This document shows, piece by piece, positions 41,664 to 50,861 of a DNA stretch of 64,000 bases. Where the stretch lies: NCBI RefSeq assembly GCF_000382305.1, contig NZ_KB908018.1, positions 62,001 to 126,000 of the forward strand. Direction: 5' to 3'. The position numbers and the translations under genes were made by a program. Every line of letters begins with the position of its first letter. Within the stretch, counting starts at the first letter, position 1. The DNA comes from Vitreoscilla stercoraria DSM 513. GTDB lineage: Bacteria > Pseudomonadota > Gammaproteobacteria > Burkholderiales > Neisseriaceae. The notes below the pieces were generated by a model, which did not search any database, was not told the DNA's origin, and saw only the letters and a program-made list of their open reading frames with translations.

Positions 41664-43025
41664 ATGACAGCATTGACTTTGTCTTTTGTACAGGACGCTT
41701 TGCAAGTGCCCTCCCATCATGCCGATACACAAGTGGTGCGCATTGTGACTGACAGTCGTCAAGTGCAAGCGGGTGACGTGTTTGTGGCCTTGGTTGGTGA
41801 GCAATTTGATGGGCATGATTATGTTGCAGCAGTGCTTGAGCAAGGCGCAGCTGCGGTGATTGTCAGCCGCGAAGTGGTGGCAGGTGATGCGCGTCAAATC
41901 ATTGTGGAAGACACTTTGGCAGCGTTGGGACAAATTGCCCATGCTTGGCGCATGAAACTCAATCCCAAGGTCATCGCTTTGACAGGTTCAAGTGGCAAAA
42001 CCACTGTCAAAGAAATGGTGGCAGCCATTTTGCGTGTGGCCTTTGGTGAAGCTGCGGTTTTGGCAACAGCGGGCAATTTTAACAATGAAATTGGCATGCC
42101 TTTGACCATCTTGCGTTTACAGGACGCTCATCAAGTGATGGTTTTGGAAATGGGCATGAACCATTTTGGTGAAATCCAACGCTTGACCCACATTGCCCAA
42201 CCTGATGTGGTTTTGGTGAACAATGCTTTGCGTGCGCACATTGGCAATGATTTTAATGGTGTCGATGACATTGCTCGTGCCAAAAGTGAGATTTACAGCG
42301 GCCTGAAACCAAATGGCATGGCTATTTTGCCAGCAGATGATGCCAATTTGGCTATTTTCCAAGCGGCTGCTCAACGCTTTGCACAAACCACGTTTGGTTT
42401 GGCGCAAGGCGATGTGTGTGCCAAAAATGTGGTTTTGTCGCCGTTGGCCAGTGATTTTATTGTGACCGATGGTCAAGAAGAAGTGGCAGTGCATTTGCCT
42501 GTGGCAGGTGAGCACAATATTTACAATGCAGTGGCGGCAGTGAGTTTGGTGCGTGCTTTGGGTGTGCAATGGGAATGTATTGCGCAAGGCTTGGCGACAT
42601 TCGCCAATGTCAAAGGTCGTTTGCAAGGCTTTACCTCTGAAGCGGGTGCATTGGTGATTGATGACACTTACAATGCCAATCCTGATTCGATGAAAGCGGC
42701 TTTGGACGTGTTGTCACGTTTTGATGGCGCCAAAGTGTTTGTGATGGGTGCCATTGGTGAATTGGGCGAGGATGCGCCGAATTTGCATGCTGAAGTGGGG
42801 CAATATGCCAATGCAATCGGTTTGCAGGCTTTGTTTGGATTGGGTGAAGATGCTCGTTTTGCATGTGAAGCATGCGAGGTGGGACAGTATTTTGAGGACG
42901 TAGCGGCTTTGATTGAAGCGTTGCGTGAATACAATATGGCGGGTAATACTTTGTTAATCAAAGGCTCGCGCTTTATGAAAATGGAACGTGTGGTTGAAGC
43001 TTTATTGTCAGCTACGGATAAATAG
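41664..43025 (+). CDS. murF: UDP-MurNAc-tripeptide:D-alanyl-D-alanine ligase
   Basis: MurF attaches D-Ala-D-Ala. The 453-residue protein has the ATP loop ALTGSSGKTTVKEMVA near residues 107-122, GNFNNEIGMPLTIL, EMGMNHFGEI, and VIDDTYNANPDSMKAAL. Two exact DUS-like copies fall inside (VQDA at the N-terminus and LQDA near residue 153), plus an AGCGGCCTGAAA variant at 42298. It starts 12 bases after murE. Confidence 0.96.
   Translation: MTALTLSFVQDALQVPSHHADTQVVRIVTDSRQVQAGDVFVALVGEQFDGHDYVAAVLEQGAAAVIVSREVVAGDARQIIVEDTLAALGQIAHAWRMKLNPKVIALTGSSGKTTVKEMVAAILRVAFGEAAVLATAGNFNNEIGMPLTILRLQDAHQVMVLEMGMNHFGEIQRLTHIAQPDVVLVNNALRAHIGNDFNGVDDIARAKSEIYSGLKPNGMAILPADDANLAIFQAAAQRFAQTTFGLAQGDVCAKNVVLSPLASDFIVTDGQEEVAVHLPVAGEHNIYNAVAAVSLVRALGVQWECIAQGLATFANVKGRLQGFTSEAGALVIDDTYNANPDSMKAALDVLSRFDGAKVFVMGAIGELGEDAPNLHAEVGQYANAIGLQALFGLGEDARFACEACEVGQYFEDVAALIEALREYNMAGNTLLIKGSRFMKMERVVEALLSATDK
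41689..41700 (-). repeat. DUS-like motif in murF, 5' end
   Basis: TACAGGACGCTT, read as V-Q-D-A in the first ten codons. Confidence 0.75.
42117..42128 (-). repeat. DUS-like motif in murF, second copy
   Basis: TTACAGGACGCT, read as L-Q-D-A. Confidence 0.75.
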
Positions 43026-43035
43026 GACCTGAATT

Positions 43036-44127
43036 ATGTTGTTGTGGTTAGCCAGTTTGTTGGACCAGTGGTTCGATGTTTGGAATTTGTTTCAATATAC
43101 GACGTTTCGTGCAGTCATGGCTGCGTTGACAGCTTTATTATTCGGTTTGTTATTGGGTCCTTGGACCATACGCAAATTGACTCAATTGAAAGTGGGACAA
43201 GCGGTACGCCGCGATGGTCCGCAAACGCATTTGGTCAAAACCGGTACGCCAACAATGGGCGGTACGTTGATTATTACCGCTATTGCCGTGAGCGTGCTGC
43301 TTTGGGGTAATTTGTCTAATAAATACATTTGGTTGTTGTTGGCAGTGACCATAGGTACGGGTGCTTTGGGCTTTTATGATGACTGGCGCAAAGTGGTCTA
43401 CAAAGACCCCAATGGTGTTTCAGGCCGCTTTAAAATTGTGTGGCAATCGGTGGTGGCATTGGGCGCAGGCTTGTTCTTAATTTCAAGTGTCAACATGCCG
43501 CAATGGGCTTATGTGGTGATTCCATATTTTAAAAATTTGCACATCGCTTATCCATTGGGCTTGGTAGGCTTTTTGATTTTGACTTACTTGGTCATTGTCG
43601 GTACGTCTAATGCGGTCAATTTGACCGATGGTTTGGATGGTTTGGCAGCGTTTCCAATTGTATTGGTGTCTGCGGGTTTGGCGATTTTTGCTTATGCCAG
43701 CGGCCATGCGGAATTTGCCCGTTACTTACAATTGCCCCACATTACAGGTGCCAATGAAGTGATGATTTTCTGCGCAGCCATTTGTGGTGCGTGTTTGGCA
43801 TTTTTATGGTTCAACGCTTATCCTGCGCAAGTATTTATGGGTGACGTGGGTGCTTTGGCGATGGGTGCGGCTTTGGGTACGGTGGCGGTCATTATTCGCC
43901 AAGAAATCATTTTGTTCATCATGGGCGGTTTGTTTGTGGTAGAAGCGTTGTCGGTGATGTTGCAAGTGGGTTCATACAAAACGCGCAAAAAACGCATTTT
44001 CTTAATGGCACCGATTCACCACCATTACGAGCAAAAGGGTTGGAAAGAGACCCAAGTGGTGGTGCGTTTTTGGATCATCACCATTGTGTTGGTGTTGATT
44101 GGTTTGGCCAGCTTGAAAATTCGTTAA
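43036..44127 (+). CDS. mraY: Phospho-MurNAc-pentapeptide transferase
   Basis: MraY makes lipid I at the inner membrane. The 363-residue protein has about ten membrane helices and the conserved loops GTPTMGGTLII, FYDDWRKVV (Asp pair), NLTDGLDGLA, GDVGALAMGAALG and PIHHHYE. A TTTCAGGCCGCTT variant motif lies at 43418. It begins 10 bases after murF. Confidence 0.97.
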   Translation: MLLWLASLLDQWFDVWNLFQYTTFRAVMAALTALLFGLLLGPWTIRKLTQLKVGQAVRRDGPQTHLVKTGTPTMGGTLIITAIAVSVLLWGNLSNKYIWLLLAVTIGTGALGFYDDWRKVVYKDPNGVSGRFKIVWQSVVALGAGLFLISSVNMPQWAYVVIPYFKNLHIAYPLGLVGFLILTYLVIVGTSNAVNLTDGLDGLAAFPIVLVSAGLAIFAYASGHAEFARYLQLPHITGANEVMIFCAAICGACLAFLWFNAYPAQVFMGDVGALAMGAALGTVAVIIRQEIILFIMGGLFVVEALSVMLQVGSYKTRKKRIFLMAPIHHHYEQKGWKETQVVVRFWIITIVLVLIGLASLKIR

Positions 44128-44139
44128 GGGAGTAGGGCG

Positions 44140-45492
44140 ATGAGCAAACCATCTTGGCAAAATAAACACATTGTTGTGGCTGGCTTGGGCAGCAGTGGCG
44201 TATCCATGTTGCGCTTTTTCCAATCTCAAGAATGTACGGTGCAAGGTTACGATGCGAAATTGAGCGCAGAACGCCGTGCTGAGATTGCTGCGCAATGTCC
44301 TGACATTGAATTGGTCGATGGCAGTTTGGCGCAAGTGTTACAGGACGCTGATATTTTGGCAGTCAGTCCAGGCTTTCCATCGCGTCAGCCTGAAGTCCAA
44401 GCTTTCGCAGCTCGTGGCGGCAAGGTTGTGGGCGATGTGGAAATTTTTGCACAGCTTGTGGCGCAGACAGATGCCAAAGTGTTGGCGATTACTGGCTCCA
44501 ATGGCAAAACCACAGTGACCAGTTTGACGGGCTTTTTGTGCGAGCAAAGCGGCCTGAAAACAGTCGTGGCAGGCAATATTGGTTTGCCTGTTTTGGATGC
44601 TTGGATGCAAAACCAAGGACAAGCAGACGTTTGGGTCTTGGAATTGTCCAGTTTCCAATTGGATACCACGAGCAGTTTGCAAGCATCGGCAGCAACGGTG
44701 TTGAACATTTCAGAAGACCATTTGGATCGTTATGACGATTTGCTGGATTATGCGCACAGCAAAACGCACATTTTCACAGGCAGTGGTGTGCAAGTGCTCA
44801 ATGCGGATGATGCTTTGTGTTTGGCAATGGCGCGTCCGAATCGTGAGGTGAAATGGTTTTCATTGCAAAAACCGAGTGATTATTGGGTCGATGTACAGGA
44901 CGCTACTTTGCCACTCAAAGCGGGTGAAGACATGTTGTTAAAGGCGCAAGATTTGGCTTTGACAGGTTTACACAATGCTGCGAATGCGTTGGTGGCGTTG
45001 GCTTTGTGTGAGGCGATTGGTTTGCCGCGCGCGGGTTTGTTGCCATTGTTGACGCAATTCAAAGGTTTGCCACACCGCGTGGAAACCATCGGTTTTTACC
45101 AAGACGTTCAATTCATTGATGACTCTAAAGGTACCAATGTTGGTGCTACTTGTGCGGCTTTGCAAGGCTTGCAACAGCCGATAGTGTTGATTGCAGGCGG
45201 TTTGGGCAAAGGGCAAGATTTCTCACCTTTACAGGACGCTTTGCTTCATAAAGCCCGCGCGGTGATGTTGATTGGTCGCGATGCGGCGCACATTGAAGCG
45301 GCATTGCAATTGGATGTGCCTGTTGTGCGTTGTGAAAGTTTGGAAGCGGCAACGCAACAAGGTTTTGCGTTGGCACAAGCGGGCGATGCGGTTTTGTTAA
45401 GCCCTGCATGTGCGAGCATGGACATGTTCCGTGATTATGCGCACCGTTCAGAAGTCTTTATCGAAGCTTTCAAAGAGTTGTCACAAGCATGA
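44140..45492 (+). CDS. murD: UDP-MurNAc-L-alanine:D-glutamate ligase
   Basis: MurD adds D-glutamate. The 450-residue protein shows the N-terminal UDP-binding VAGLGSSGVSMLRFF, ATP loop AITGSNGKTTVTSL, VLELSSFQLD, LNISEDHLDRYD and FIDDSKGTNVGAT, ending with LSPACASMDMFRDY. It carries three exact DUS-like copies, the densest gene in the window, each read as QDA, plus a GCGGCCTGAAAA variant at 44548. It overlaps ftsW by four bases. Confidence 0.97.
   Translation: MSKPSWQNKHIVVAGLGSSGVSMLRFFQSQECTVQGYDAKLSAERRAEIAAQCPDIELVDGSLAQVLQDADILAVSPGFPSRQPEVQAFAARGGKVVGDVEIFAQLVAQTDAKVLAITGSNGKTTVTSLTGFLCEQSGLKTVVAGNIGLPVLDAWMQNQGQADVWVLELSSFQLDTTSSLQASAATVLNISEDHLDRYDDLLDYAHSKTHIFTGSGVQVLNADDALCLAMARPNREVKWFSLQKPSDYWVDVQDATLPLKAGEDMLLKAQDLALTGLHNAANALVALALCEAIGLPRAGLLPLLTQFKGLPHRVETIGFYQDVQFIDDSKGTNVGATCAALQGLQQPIVLIAGGLGKGQDFSPLQDALLHKARAVMLIGRDAAHIEAALQLDVPVVRCESLEAATQQGFALAQAGDAVLLSPACASMDMFRDYAHRSEVFIEAFKELSQA
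44338..44349 (-). repeat. DUS-like motif in murD, copy 1
   Basis: TTACAGGACGCT, read as L-Q-D-A. Confidence 0.75.
44894..44904 (-). repeat. DUS-like motif in murD, copy 2
   Basis: TACAGGACGCT, read as V-Q-D-A. Confidence 0.72.
45229..45241 (-). repeat. DUS-like motif in murD, copy 3
   Basis: TTACAGGACGCTT, read as L-Q-D-A-L. Confidence 0.78.
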
Positions 45493-46649
45493 ATTTTCGC
45501 ATCAATACCAAATGGCTAGACCGCACCTTGTTGAAAAATGGTGAAACTTTCGACTGGTCGCTGTTGTGGATGATTGTGTTGATGACCATGTTCAGTTTGG
45601 TGATGATTTTTTCAGCCTCGATTGAACACGCAGAGCGTTTACATGACGACCGTTTTTATTTTGTCGAACGCCAATTGATATTTTTGAGCATGGGTTTTTT
45701 TGCGATGTGGTGCATGATGAAAACACCCATACGCACCATGCACAAAGGTATGTGGGGTTTGTTGTTGTTCAGTTTTTTGCTGTTGGTGTTGGTATTGGTA
45801 TTGGGGCGTGAAATCAACGGTGCCAAGCGTTGGATACATATTGGACCTTTCAATATTCAGCCCACAGAGATTTTTAAAATTGCCATTATTTTATACCTGA
45901 GTAGCTTTTTAACCCGTCGTGTGGATGTTTTAACCAATTTCCGTAAGGTATGGTTTGTCGGCATTCCGATTGGTGCAGGTTTGGCTTTGGTGATGTTGGA
46001 GCCAGACTTCGGTTCGTTTGTGGTTGTTGCTGTGATTGCGGTAGGCTTGTTGTTTATTGGCGGCTTGCCTATGGGTTGGTTTTTAGCGGTCGTGGGGATT
46101 GCCATTGCTTCTATGGTGACGTTGGTATGGACTTCACCTTATCGAGTGCGACGGGTCACGGCATTTATGAATCCTTGGGAAGATCCTTTTGGTTCGGGTT
46201 ATCAACTGACCCATGCTTTGATGGCATTTGCTCGTGGCGAATGGTTGGGAGCAGGGTTGGGCGCCAGCGTGGAAAAACGTTTTTACTTGCCAGAGGCGCA
46301 CACAGACTTCATCGCAGCAGTCATTGGTGAAGAATTGGGCTTTGCAGGTTTGTTCGTACTGATTTTTTGCTATGTGTGGTTGGTGTGGCGCGCTTTTTCT
46401 ATTGGTAAACAAGCACGCGATTTAGAACAGTATTTTGCAGCTTATACCGCTAAAGGTATTGGTATTTGTCTAGGCATTCAAAGCTTTTTTAATTTGGGTG
46501 TGAATTTGGGTTTGTTGCCGACCAAAGGTTTGACTTTGCCATTGATTTCTTATGGTGGTTCAGCAGTGATTGTCATGTTGTTGTGTATGGGTATTTTGTT
46601 GCGGGTAGATTGGGAAAATCGCCGAGTCATGAGAGGGTATAAGGTATGA
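45489..46649 (+). CDS. ftsW: Peptidoglycan glycosyltransferase FtsW (SEDS family)
   Basis: FtsW polymerises glycan strands at the septum together with PBP2. The 386-residue protein has ten membrane helices, NGAKRWIHIGPFNIQPTEI, WEDPFGSGYQLTHALMA, and the C-terminal GLLPTKGLTLPLISYGGSA signature. It overlaps murD at its start and murG at its end, both by four bases. Confidence 0.97.
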   Translation: MNFRINTKWLDRTLLKNGETFDWSLLWMIVLMTMFSLVMIFSASIEHAERLHDDRFYFVERQLIFLSMGFFAMWCMMKTPIRTMHKGMWGLLLFSFLLLVLVLVLGREINGAKRWIHIGPFNIQPTEIFKIAIILYLSSFLTRRVDVLTNFRKVWFVGIPIGAGLALVMLEPDFGSFVVVAVIAVGLLFIGGLPMGWFLAVVGIAIASMVTLVWTSPYRVRRVTAFMNPWEDPFGSGYQLTHALMAFARGEWLGAGLGASVEKRFYLPEAHTDFIAAVIGEELGFAGLFVLIFCYVWLVWRAFSIGKQARDLEQYFAAYTAKGIGICLGIQSFFNLGVNLGLLPTKGLTLPLISYGGSAVIVMLLCMGILLRVDWENRRVMRGYKV

Positions 46650-47713
46650 GTAAAGCAACTGTCATGATTATGGCCGGTGGTACGGGCGGTCATATTTTTC
46701 CTGCTTTGGCGGTAGCGCGTGAATTACAGGCCGCAGGTTTTGATGTGGTGTGGCTTGGGGCTGAAGGCGGCATGGAAACACGCATTGTGCCACCAACAGG
46801 TATTCCGCTTGAAACCATCGCGATTAAAGGTGTGCGTGGTAATGGTATCAAACGCAAATTGATGTTGCCGTTTACCTTGATGGGCAATATCAAAGATGTG
46901 AAACGCATTATCAAACAATACAACGTCAAAGCTTTGATTGGCTTTGGCGGCTTTGTGACGTTTCCCGGTGGCGTCGGTGGCAAGCTGGCAGGTTTGCCAT
47001 TAACAGTTCATGAGCAAAATGCGATTGCGGGTTTGTCGAATAAAGTGTTGTCACGTTATGCCAATCGTGTGTTGTATGCGTTTCCGAAAGTTTTTGCCAA
47101 TGCCGAGGGTTTGGTAGGCAATCCTGTGCGTGCGGACATTGTAGCGATGCCTGCGCCTGAGGCGCGTTTTGCAGGGCGTACAGGACGCTTGAGATTGTTG
47201 GTGGTGGGTGGCAGTTTGGGTGCGCAAGTGTTCAATGACATTGTGCCCAAAGCCTTGGCATTGCTGTCTGAAGAGCAACGTCCTAGCGTGATGCATCAAT
47301 CAGGTCGCAATAAATTGCCTGCTTTACAGGACGCTTATACACAATTGGGTTTGGAAGCACAGTGTGTAGAGTTTATTGATGAAATGGTCAAAGCTTATTC
47401 TGAGGCGGATGTGATTGTGTGCCGAGCGGGGGCTTTGACGGTGGCGGAATTGGCAGCGGCTGGTTTGGGCGCTGTATTTGTGCCGTATCCACATGCAGTG
47501 GATGACCATCAAACTTTTAATGCCAAAGTATTGGTAGATGCCAAAGCGGCGGTCAGTGTGCCACAATCGCAGTTTACGCCAGAGGCTTTAGCTGATTTAT
47601 TGCAAAACATGGACAGAGCAACTTGTTTACAATGGGCGCAGTGTGCGCGCGAACAAGCTTTGCCTGATGCGGCACGTTTAACCGCTGCGGCAGTGATTTC
47701 AACGTTTGAATGA
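46646..47713 (+). CDS. murG: UDP-GlcNAc:lipid I N-acetylglucosaminyltransferase
   Basis: MurG makes lipid II on the inner face of the membrane. Segments: MAGGTGGHIFPALAVA near residues 8-23, FGGFVTFPGG, VHEQNAIAGLSN, VVGGSLGAQVFND and VCRAGALTVAELAAAG. It holds two exact DUS-like copies (47179 and 47324) and a TTACAGGCCGC variant at 46724 read as LQAA. Confidence 0.97.
   Translation: MSKATVMIMAGGTGGHIFPALAVARELQAAGFDVVWLGAEGGMETRIVPPTGIPLETIAIKGVRGNGIKRKLMLPFTLMGNIKDVKRIIKQYNVKALIGFGGFVTFPGGVGGKLAGLPLTVHEQNAIAGLSNKVLSRYANRVLYAFPKVFANAEGLVGNPVRADIVAMPAPEARFAGRTGRLRLLVVGGSLGAQVFNDIVPKALALLSEEQRPSVMHQSGRNKLPALQDAYTQLGLEAQCVEFIDEMVKAYSEADVIVCRAGALTVAELAAAGLGAVFVPYPHAVDDHQTFNAKVLVDAKAAVSVPQSQFTPEALADLLQNMDRATCLQWAQCAREQALPDAARLTAAAVISTFE
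47179..47190 (-). repeat. DUS-like motif in murG, copy 1
   Basis: TACAGGACGCTT, here read in another frame as T-G-R-L. Confidence 0.75.
47324..47336 (-). repeat. DUS-like motif in murG, copy 2
   Basis: TTACAGGACGCTT, read as L-Q-D-A. Confidence 0.78.
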
Positions 47714-47733
47714 TAAAAAAAGGATAAATAATA

Positions 47734-49128
47734 ATGAAAAATTTGGTCAAACGTGTTCATTTTGTAGGCATAGGCGGCACGGGTATGTGTGGCATTGCTG
47801 AAGTATTGCACAATTTGGGTTATCAAGTTTCAGGTTCAGACCAATCTGAAAGTGCCACTACCAAACAATTAAAAGAATTGGGCATTACTGTCTTTCACGG
47901 ACACCATGCTGAAAATGTGGAAAATGTGGATGTGGTGGTTACTTCGACTGCCATCAACCGTGACAATCCTGAAGTCAAAGCGGCTTTGGATGAACACATT
48001 CCTGTGATTCCGCGTGCGATGATGTTGGCGGAGTTGATGCGTTTTCGCCAAGGCATTGCCATTGCGGGCACTCATGGCAAAACCACGACCACAAGCTTGA
48101 CCGCTTCGATTTTGGGTGCAGCCAATTTAGACCCAACTTTTGTCATTGGTGGCAAACTCAATGCCGCTGGCGCCAATGCGCAATTGGGCAAGGGCGATTA
48201 TATTGTGGCTGAGGCGGATGAGTCAGATGCGTCTTTCTTGCATTTGTCGCCAATTATGGCCGTCATTACCAATATCGATACCGATCACATGGACACATAT
48301 GATCACAGCATCGATAAATTGCACCAAGCTTTCATTGATTTTGTACACCGTTTACCATTTTATGGTCGTGCGTTTTTGTGTGTGGAAAGCGAACATGTGC
48401 GCGCGATTTTACCGAAAATCAACAAGCCTTATTCTACTTATGGTTTCAGTGTAGATGCAGATTTGTACGCTACAGACATGGTGGCAGATGGCATGCAAAT
48501 GCGTTTCACTGTGCATGTCAAAGACATGTCGGTGCGTCCGTTTGATGTGGTGTTAAATACACCGGGTGAGCACAATGTTTTGAATGCTTTGGCAAGTATT
48601 GGGATTGCTTTGTTATGTGGTGTGGATGTCGCAGCCATTCAAGCAGGTTTGTTGCAGTTCGGTGGCGTGGGTCGTCGTTTTCAGCGTTATGATGGTTTGG
48701 CATTGCCGCAAGGCGGTAGCATTACTTTGATTGATGACTATGGTCATCATCCTGTGGAGTTGGCAGCGACTTTGGCTGCGGTACGTGGTGCATATCCAAG
48801 CAAGCGCTTGGTATTGGCATTTCAACCACATCGCTACACCCGCACACGCGATTTGTTTGAAGATTTCGTGAGCGTGTTAAAACAAGTGGATGCTTTGGTT
48901 TTAACCGAAGTTTATCCTGCGGGCGAAGCGCCGATTGTTGCCGCAGACAGCAAAGCTTTGGCTCGTGCTATTCGTGTACATGGCAAGCTAGAGCCGATTT
49001 ATGTGGAAACGGTTGCTGAGTTGCCTGAAAGCTTGGCGCATGTATTACAGGACGGTGATATTTTATTAAATATGGGTGCAGGCAATATTAGCACCTTGCC
49101 TAAATTATTGAAAAACCATTTCGCATAA
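47734..49128 (+). CDS. murC: UDP-MurNAc:L-alanine ligase
   Basis: MurC starts the stem peptide. The 464-residue protein has VHFVGIGGTGMCGIAEV, ATP loop IAGTHGKTTTTSLTA, EADESDASFLHLSP, NIDTDHMDTY and DDYGHHPVELAATL. A one-mismatch DUS-like copy near 49045 is read as LQDG. It starts 20 bases after murG behind an AAAGGA site. Confidence 0.97.
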   Translation: MKNLVKRVHFVGIGGTGMCGIAEVLHNLGYQVSGSDQSESATTKQLKELGITVFHGHHAENVENVDVVVTSTAINRDNPEVKAALDEHIPVIPRAMMLAELMRFRQGIAIAGTHGKTTTTSLTASILGAANLDPTFVIGGKLNAAGANAQLGKGDYIVAEADESDASFLHLSPIMAVITNIDTDHMDTYDHSIDKLHQAFIDFVHRLPFYGRAFLCVESEHVRAILPKINKPYSTYGFSVDADLYATDMVADGMQMRFTVHVKDMSVRPFDVVLNTPGEHNVLNALASIGIALLCGVDVAAIQAGLLQFGGVGRRFQRYDGLALPQGGSITLIDDYGHHPVELAATLAAVRGAYPSKRLVLAFQPHRYTRTRDLFEDFVSVLKQVDALVLTEVYPAGEAPIVAADSKALARAIRVHGKLEPIYVETVAELPESLAHVLQDGDILLNMGAGNISTLPKLLKNHFA

Positions 49129-49138
49129 AGGTATGATG

Positions 49139-50050
49139 ATGCAACACTTAGGTAAAGTCGCGGTATTATTGGGTGGAGAGTCCACTGAGCGTGAAGTGTC
49201 TTTGAACAGTGGCAATGCGGTTTACCAAGCTTTGTTGTCAGCAGGTGTGGATGCACATTTGTTTGATACCAAAGAGCAATCTTTGTTTGCTTTGAAAGAT
49301 TTGGGTTTTGATCGTGTGTTCATCGTTTTGCATGGTGGCGCGGGTGAAGATGGTCGTGTGCAAGCGGTATTGGAAACTATGGGCTTGCCTTATACAGGTT
49401 GTGGTGTGGCTGCTTCTGCCATTGGTATGGACAAATTGCGCACCAAATTGATTTGGAAAGCTTTGGATTTGCCTGTGCCTGATTTTGCAGTGTTACAGGA
49501 CGATACTGATTTTGCCGCAGTGGAAGCGCGCTTGGGTTTGCCTATGTTTGTGAAGCCTAGCGCGGAAGGTAGCAGTGTTGGTGTGGTAAAAGTATCAACC
49601 ACGGGTCAATTGCCTGCGGTATACCAAGAGCTCAAACAATACCGTGGTGCGGTGATTGCAGAAGCATTTATTGGCGGTGGTGAGTATACTTGTGCTATTT
49701 TGGGCAATGAAGCATTGCCTACCATTAAAATTGTGCCTGCCACTGAGTTTTATGATTACGAAGCTAAATATGCACGTGACGATACTCAATATTTGTGCCC
49801 ATCGGATTTGAGCGCAGAAGACGAAGCTTTGATGCGTGAATTGTCTTTGCAAGCATTTGCTGCGATTGATGGTCGAGGTTGGGGACGTGTGGATTTTTTA
49901 CGTGGTGTAGATGGACAATTGTATGTGTTAGAAGCCAATACAGTTCCTGGTATGACGTCTCATAGCTTAGTGCCTAAAGCTGCTTTGCAAACAGGTCGTA
50001 GTTTTTCTCAGTTGTGTGTGGAAATCTTAGAACATGCGACTTTGGGATGA
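49139..50050 (+). CDS. ddl: D-alanine:D-alanine ligase
   Basis: Ddl makes the D-Ala-D-Ala dipeptide used by MurF. The ATP-grasp protein shows VAVLLGGESTEREVSL, LHGGAGEDGRVQ, FVKPSAEGSSVGV, GWGRVDFLR and VLEANTVPGMTSHSL. Three ATG codons lie in a row; the third (49139) is chosen for spacing from AAAGG and gives MQHLGKVAVLLGG. A one-mismatch DUS-like copy lies at 49493. The end overlaps ftsQ by 17 bases. Confidence 0.95.
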   Translation: MQHLGKVAVLLGGESTEREVSLNSGNAVYQALLSAGVDAHLFDTKEQSLFALKDLGFDRVFIVLHGGAGEDGRVQAVLETMGLPYTGCGVAASAIGMDKLRTKLIWKALDLPVPDFAVLQDDTDFAAVEARLGLPMFVKPSAEGSSVGVVKVSTTGQLPAVYQELKQYRGAVIAEAFIGGGEYTCAILGNEALPTIKIVPATEFYDYEAKYARDDTQYLCPSDLSAEDEALMRELSLQAFAAIDGRGWGRVDFLRGVDGQLYVLEANTVPGMTSHSLVPKAALQTGRSFSQLCVEILEHATLG

Positions 50051-50846
50051 TGCCAAAGCCTTACGCCGCGTCACTTTATGGTTGTATACAATTGTAGTGA
50101 TGACATTGTGTGTAACAGGCTTTAAATGGTTGTGGGATTCGTCTTATTTTCCTGTGCAAAAAATTCATTTTTATGGTGAATTGAAAGAAACCAATGCCAC
50201 AGTTTTGGCTGAAGTGGCACAGCGTAATATTACAGGTAACTTTTTTAAAGCCGATATGAATGTTTTAAAAGAGGCTTTGTTAAAAGACCAATGGATTGAA
50301 TCTGTTCGGGTGCAACGTTTGTGGCCAGATACGATTAATGTGTTTGTAGATGAACGTCAAGTTGTAGCCAAACAAGATGACAAACGTCTGATTGATGCCA
50401 AAGGTGTGGTATTTATGGCTCAAACTGAAAAAACATTGCCTCTGTTTAAGGGTCCTGTATATATGTTGCCGAAAATGGTGGTGTTTCAGGATAAAATGGT
50501 ACCACTTTTACGCAAACAGAATTTGAATTTGCAGACTTTAGAAGTCAGTGAGCGTGGTGCTTGGATTGTAGTGCTGGACAATGGAGTGGTGGTAAAGTTA
50601 GGTCGGCGAGATTTGGAACCACGTTTGCAGCGCTTTTTAACGTATTGGCAGCGTGATTTAGCACCTTTGGGTGCCAGTTTGGAATATGTGGACGTACGTT
50701 ACCACGATGGGTTTGCCATCAGACGAGATGCTGCACTGGCGGTGAGGTTGCAAAAAGAAGCTGAGGCCAAAGCCAAAGCAAATGAAGCAGACACTGTTGT
50801 GACAAATGCAGCAACAATAAAAAATAATGAATCGAATATTAACTAA
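50034..50846 (+). CDS. ftsQ: Cell division protein FtsQ
   Basis: FtsQ is a bitopic divisome protein. The 270-residue product has a short cytoplasmic N-terminus, one membrane helix (LWLYTIVVMTLCVTGFKWLW), a POTRA domain (FPVQKIHFYGELKETNAT ... WIESVRVQRLWPDTINVFVDER) and a beta domain ending near residue 235, then a charged Ala/Lys/Glu tail. Its start lies within the end of ddl. Confidence 0.94.
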   Translation: MRLWDDAKALRRVTLWLYTIVVMTLCVTGFKWLWDSSYFPVQKIHFYGELKETNATVLAEVAQRNITGNFFKADMNVLKEALLKDQWIESVRVQRLWPDTINVFVDERQVVAKQDDKRLIDAKGVVFMAQTEKTLPLFKGPVYMLPKMVVFQDKMVPLLRKQNLNLQTLEVSERGAWIVVLDNGVVVKLGRRDLEPRLQRFLTYWQRDLAPLGASLEYVDVRYHDGFAIRRDAALAVRLQKEAEAKAKANEADTVVTNAATIKNNESNIN

Positions 50847-50861
50847 AAACAGGTGTTGACT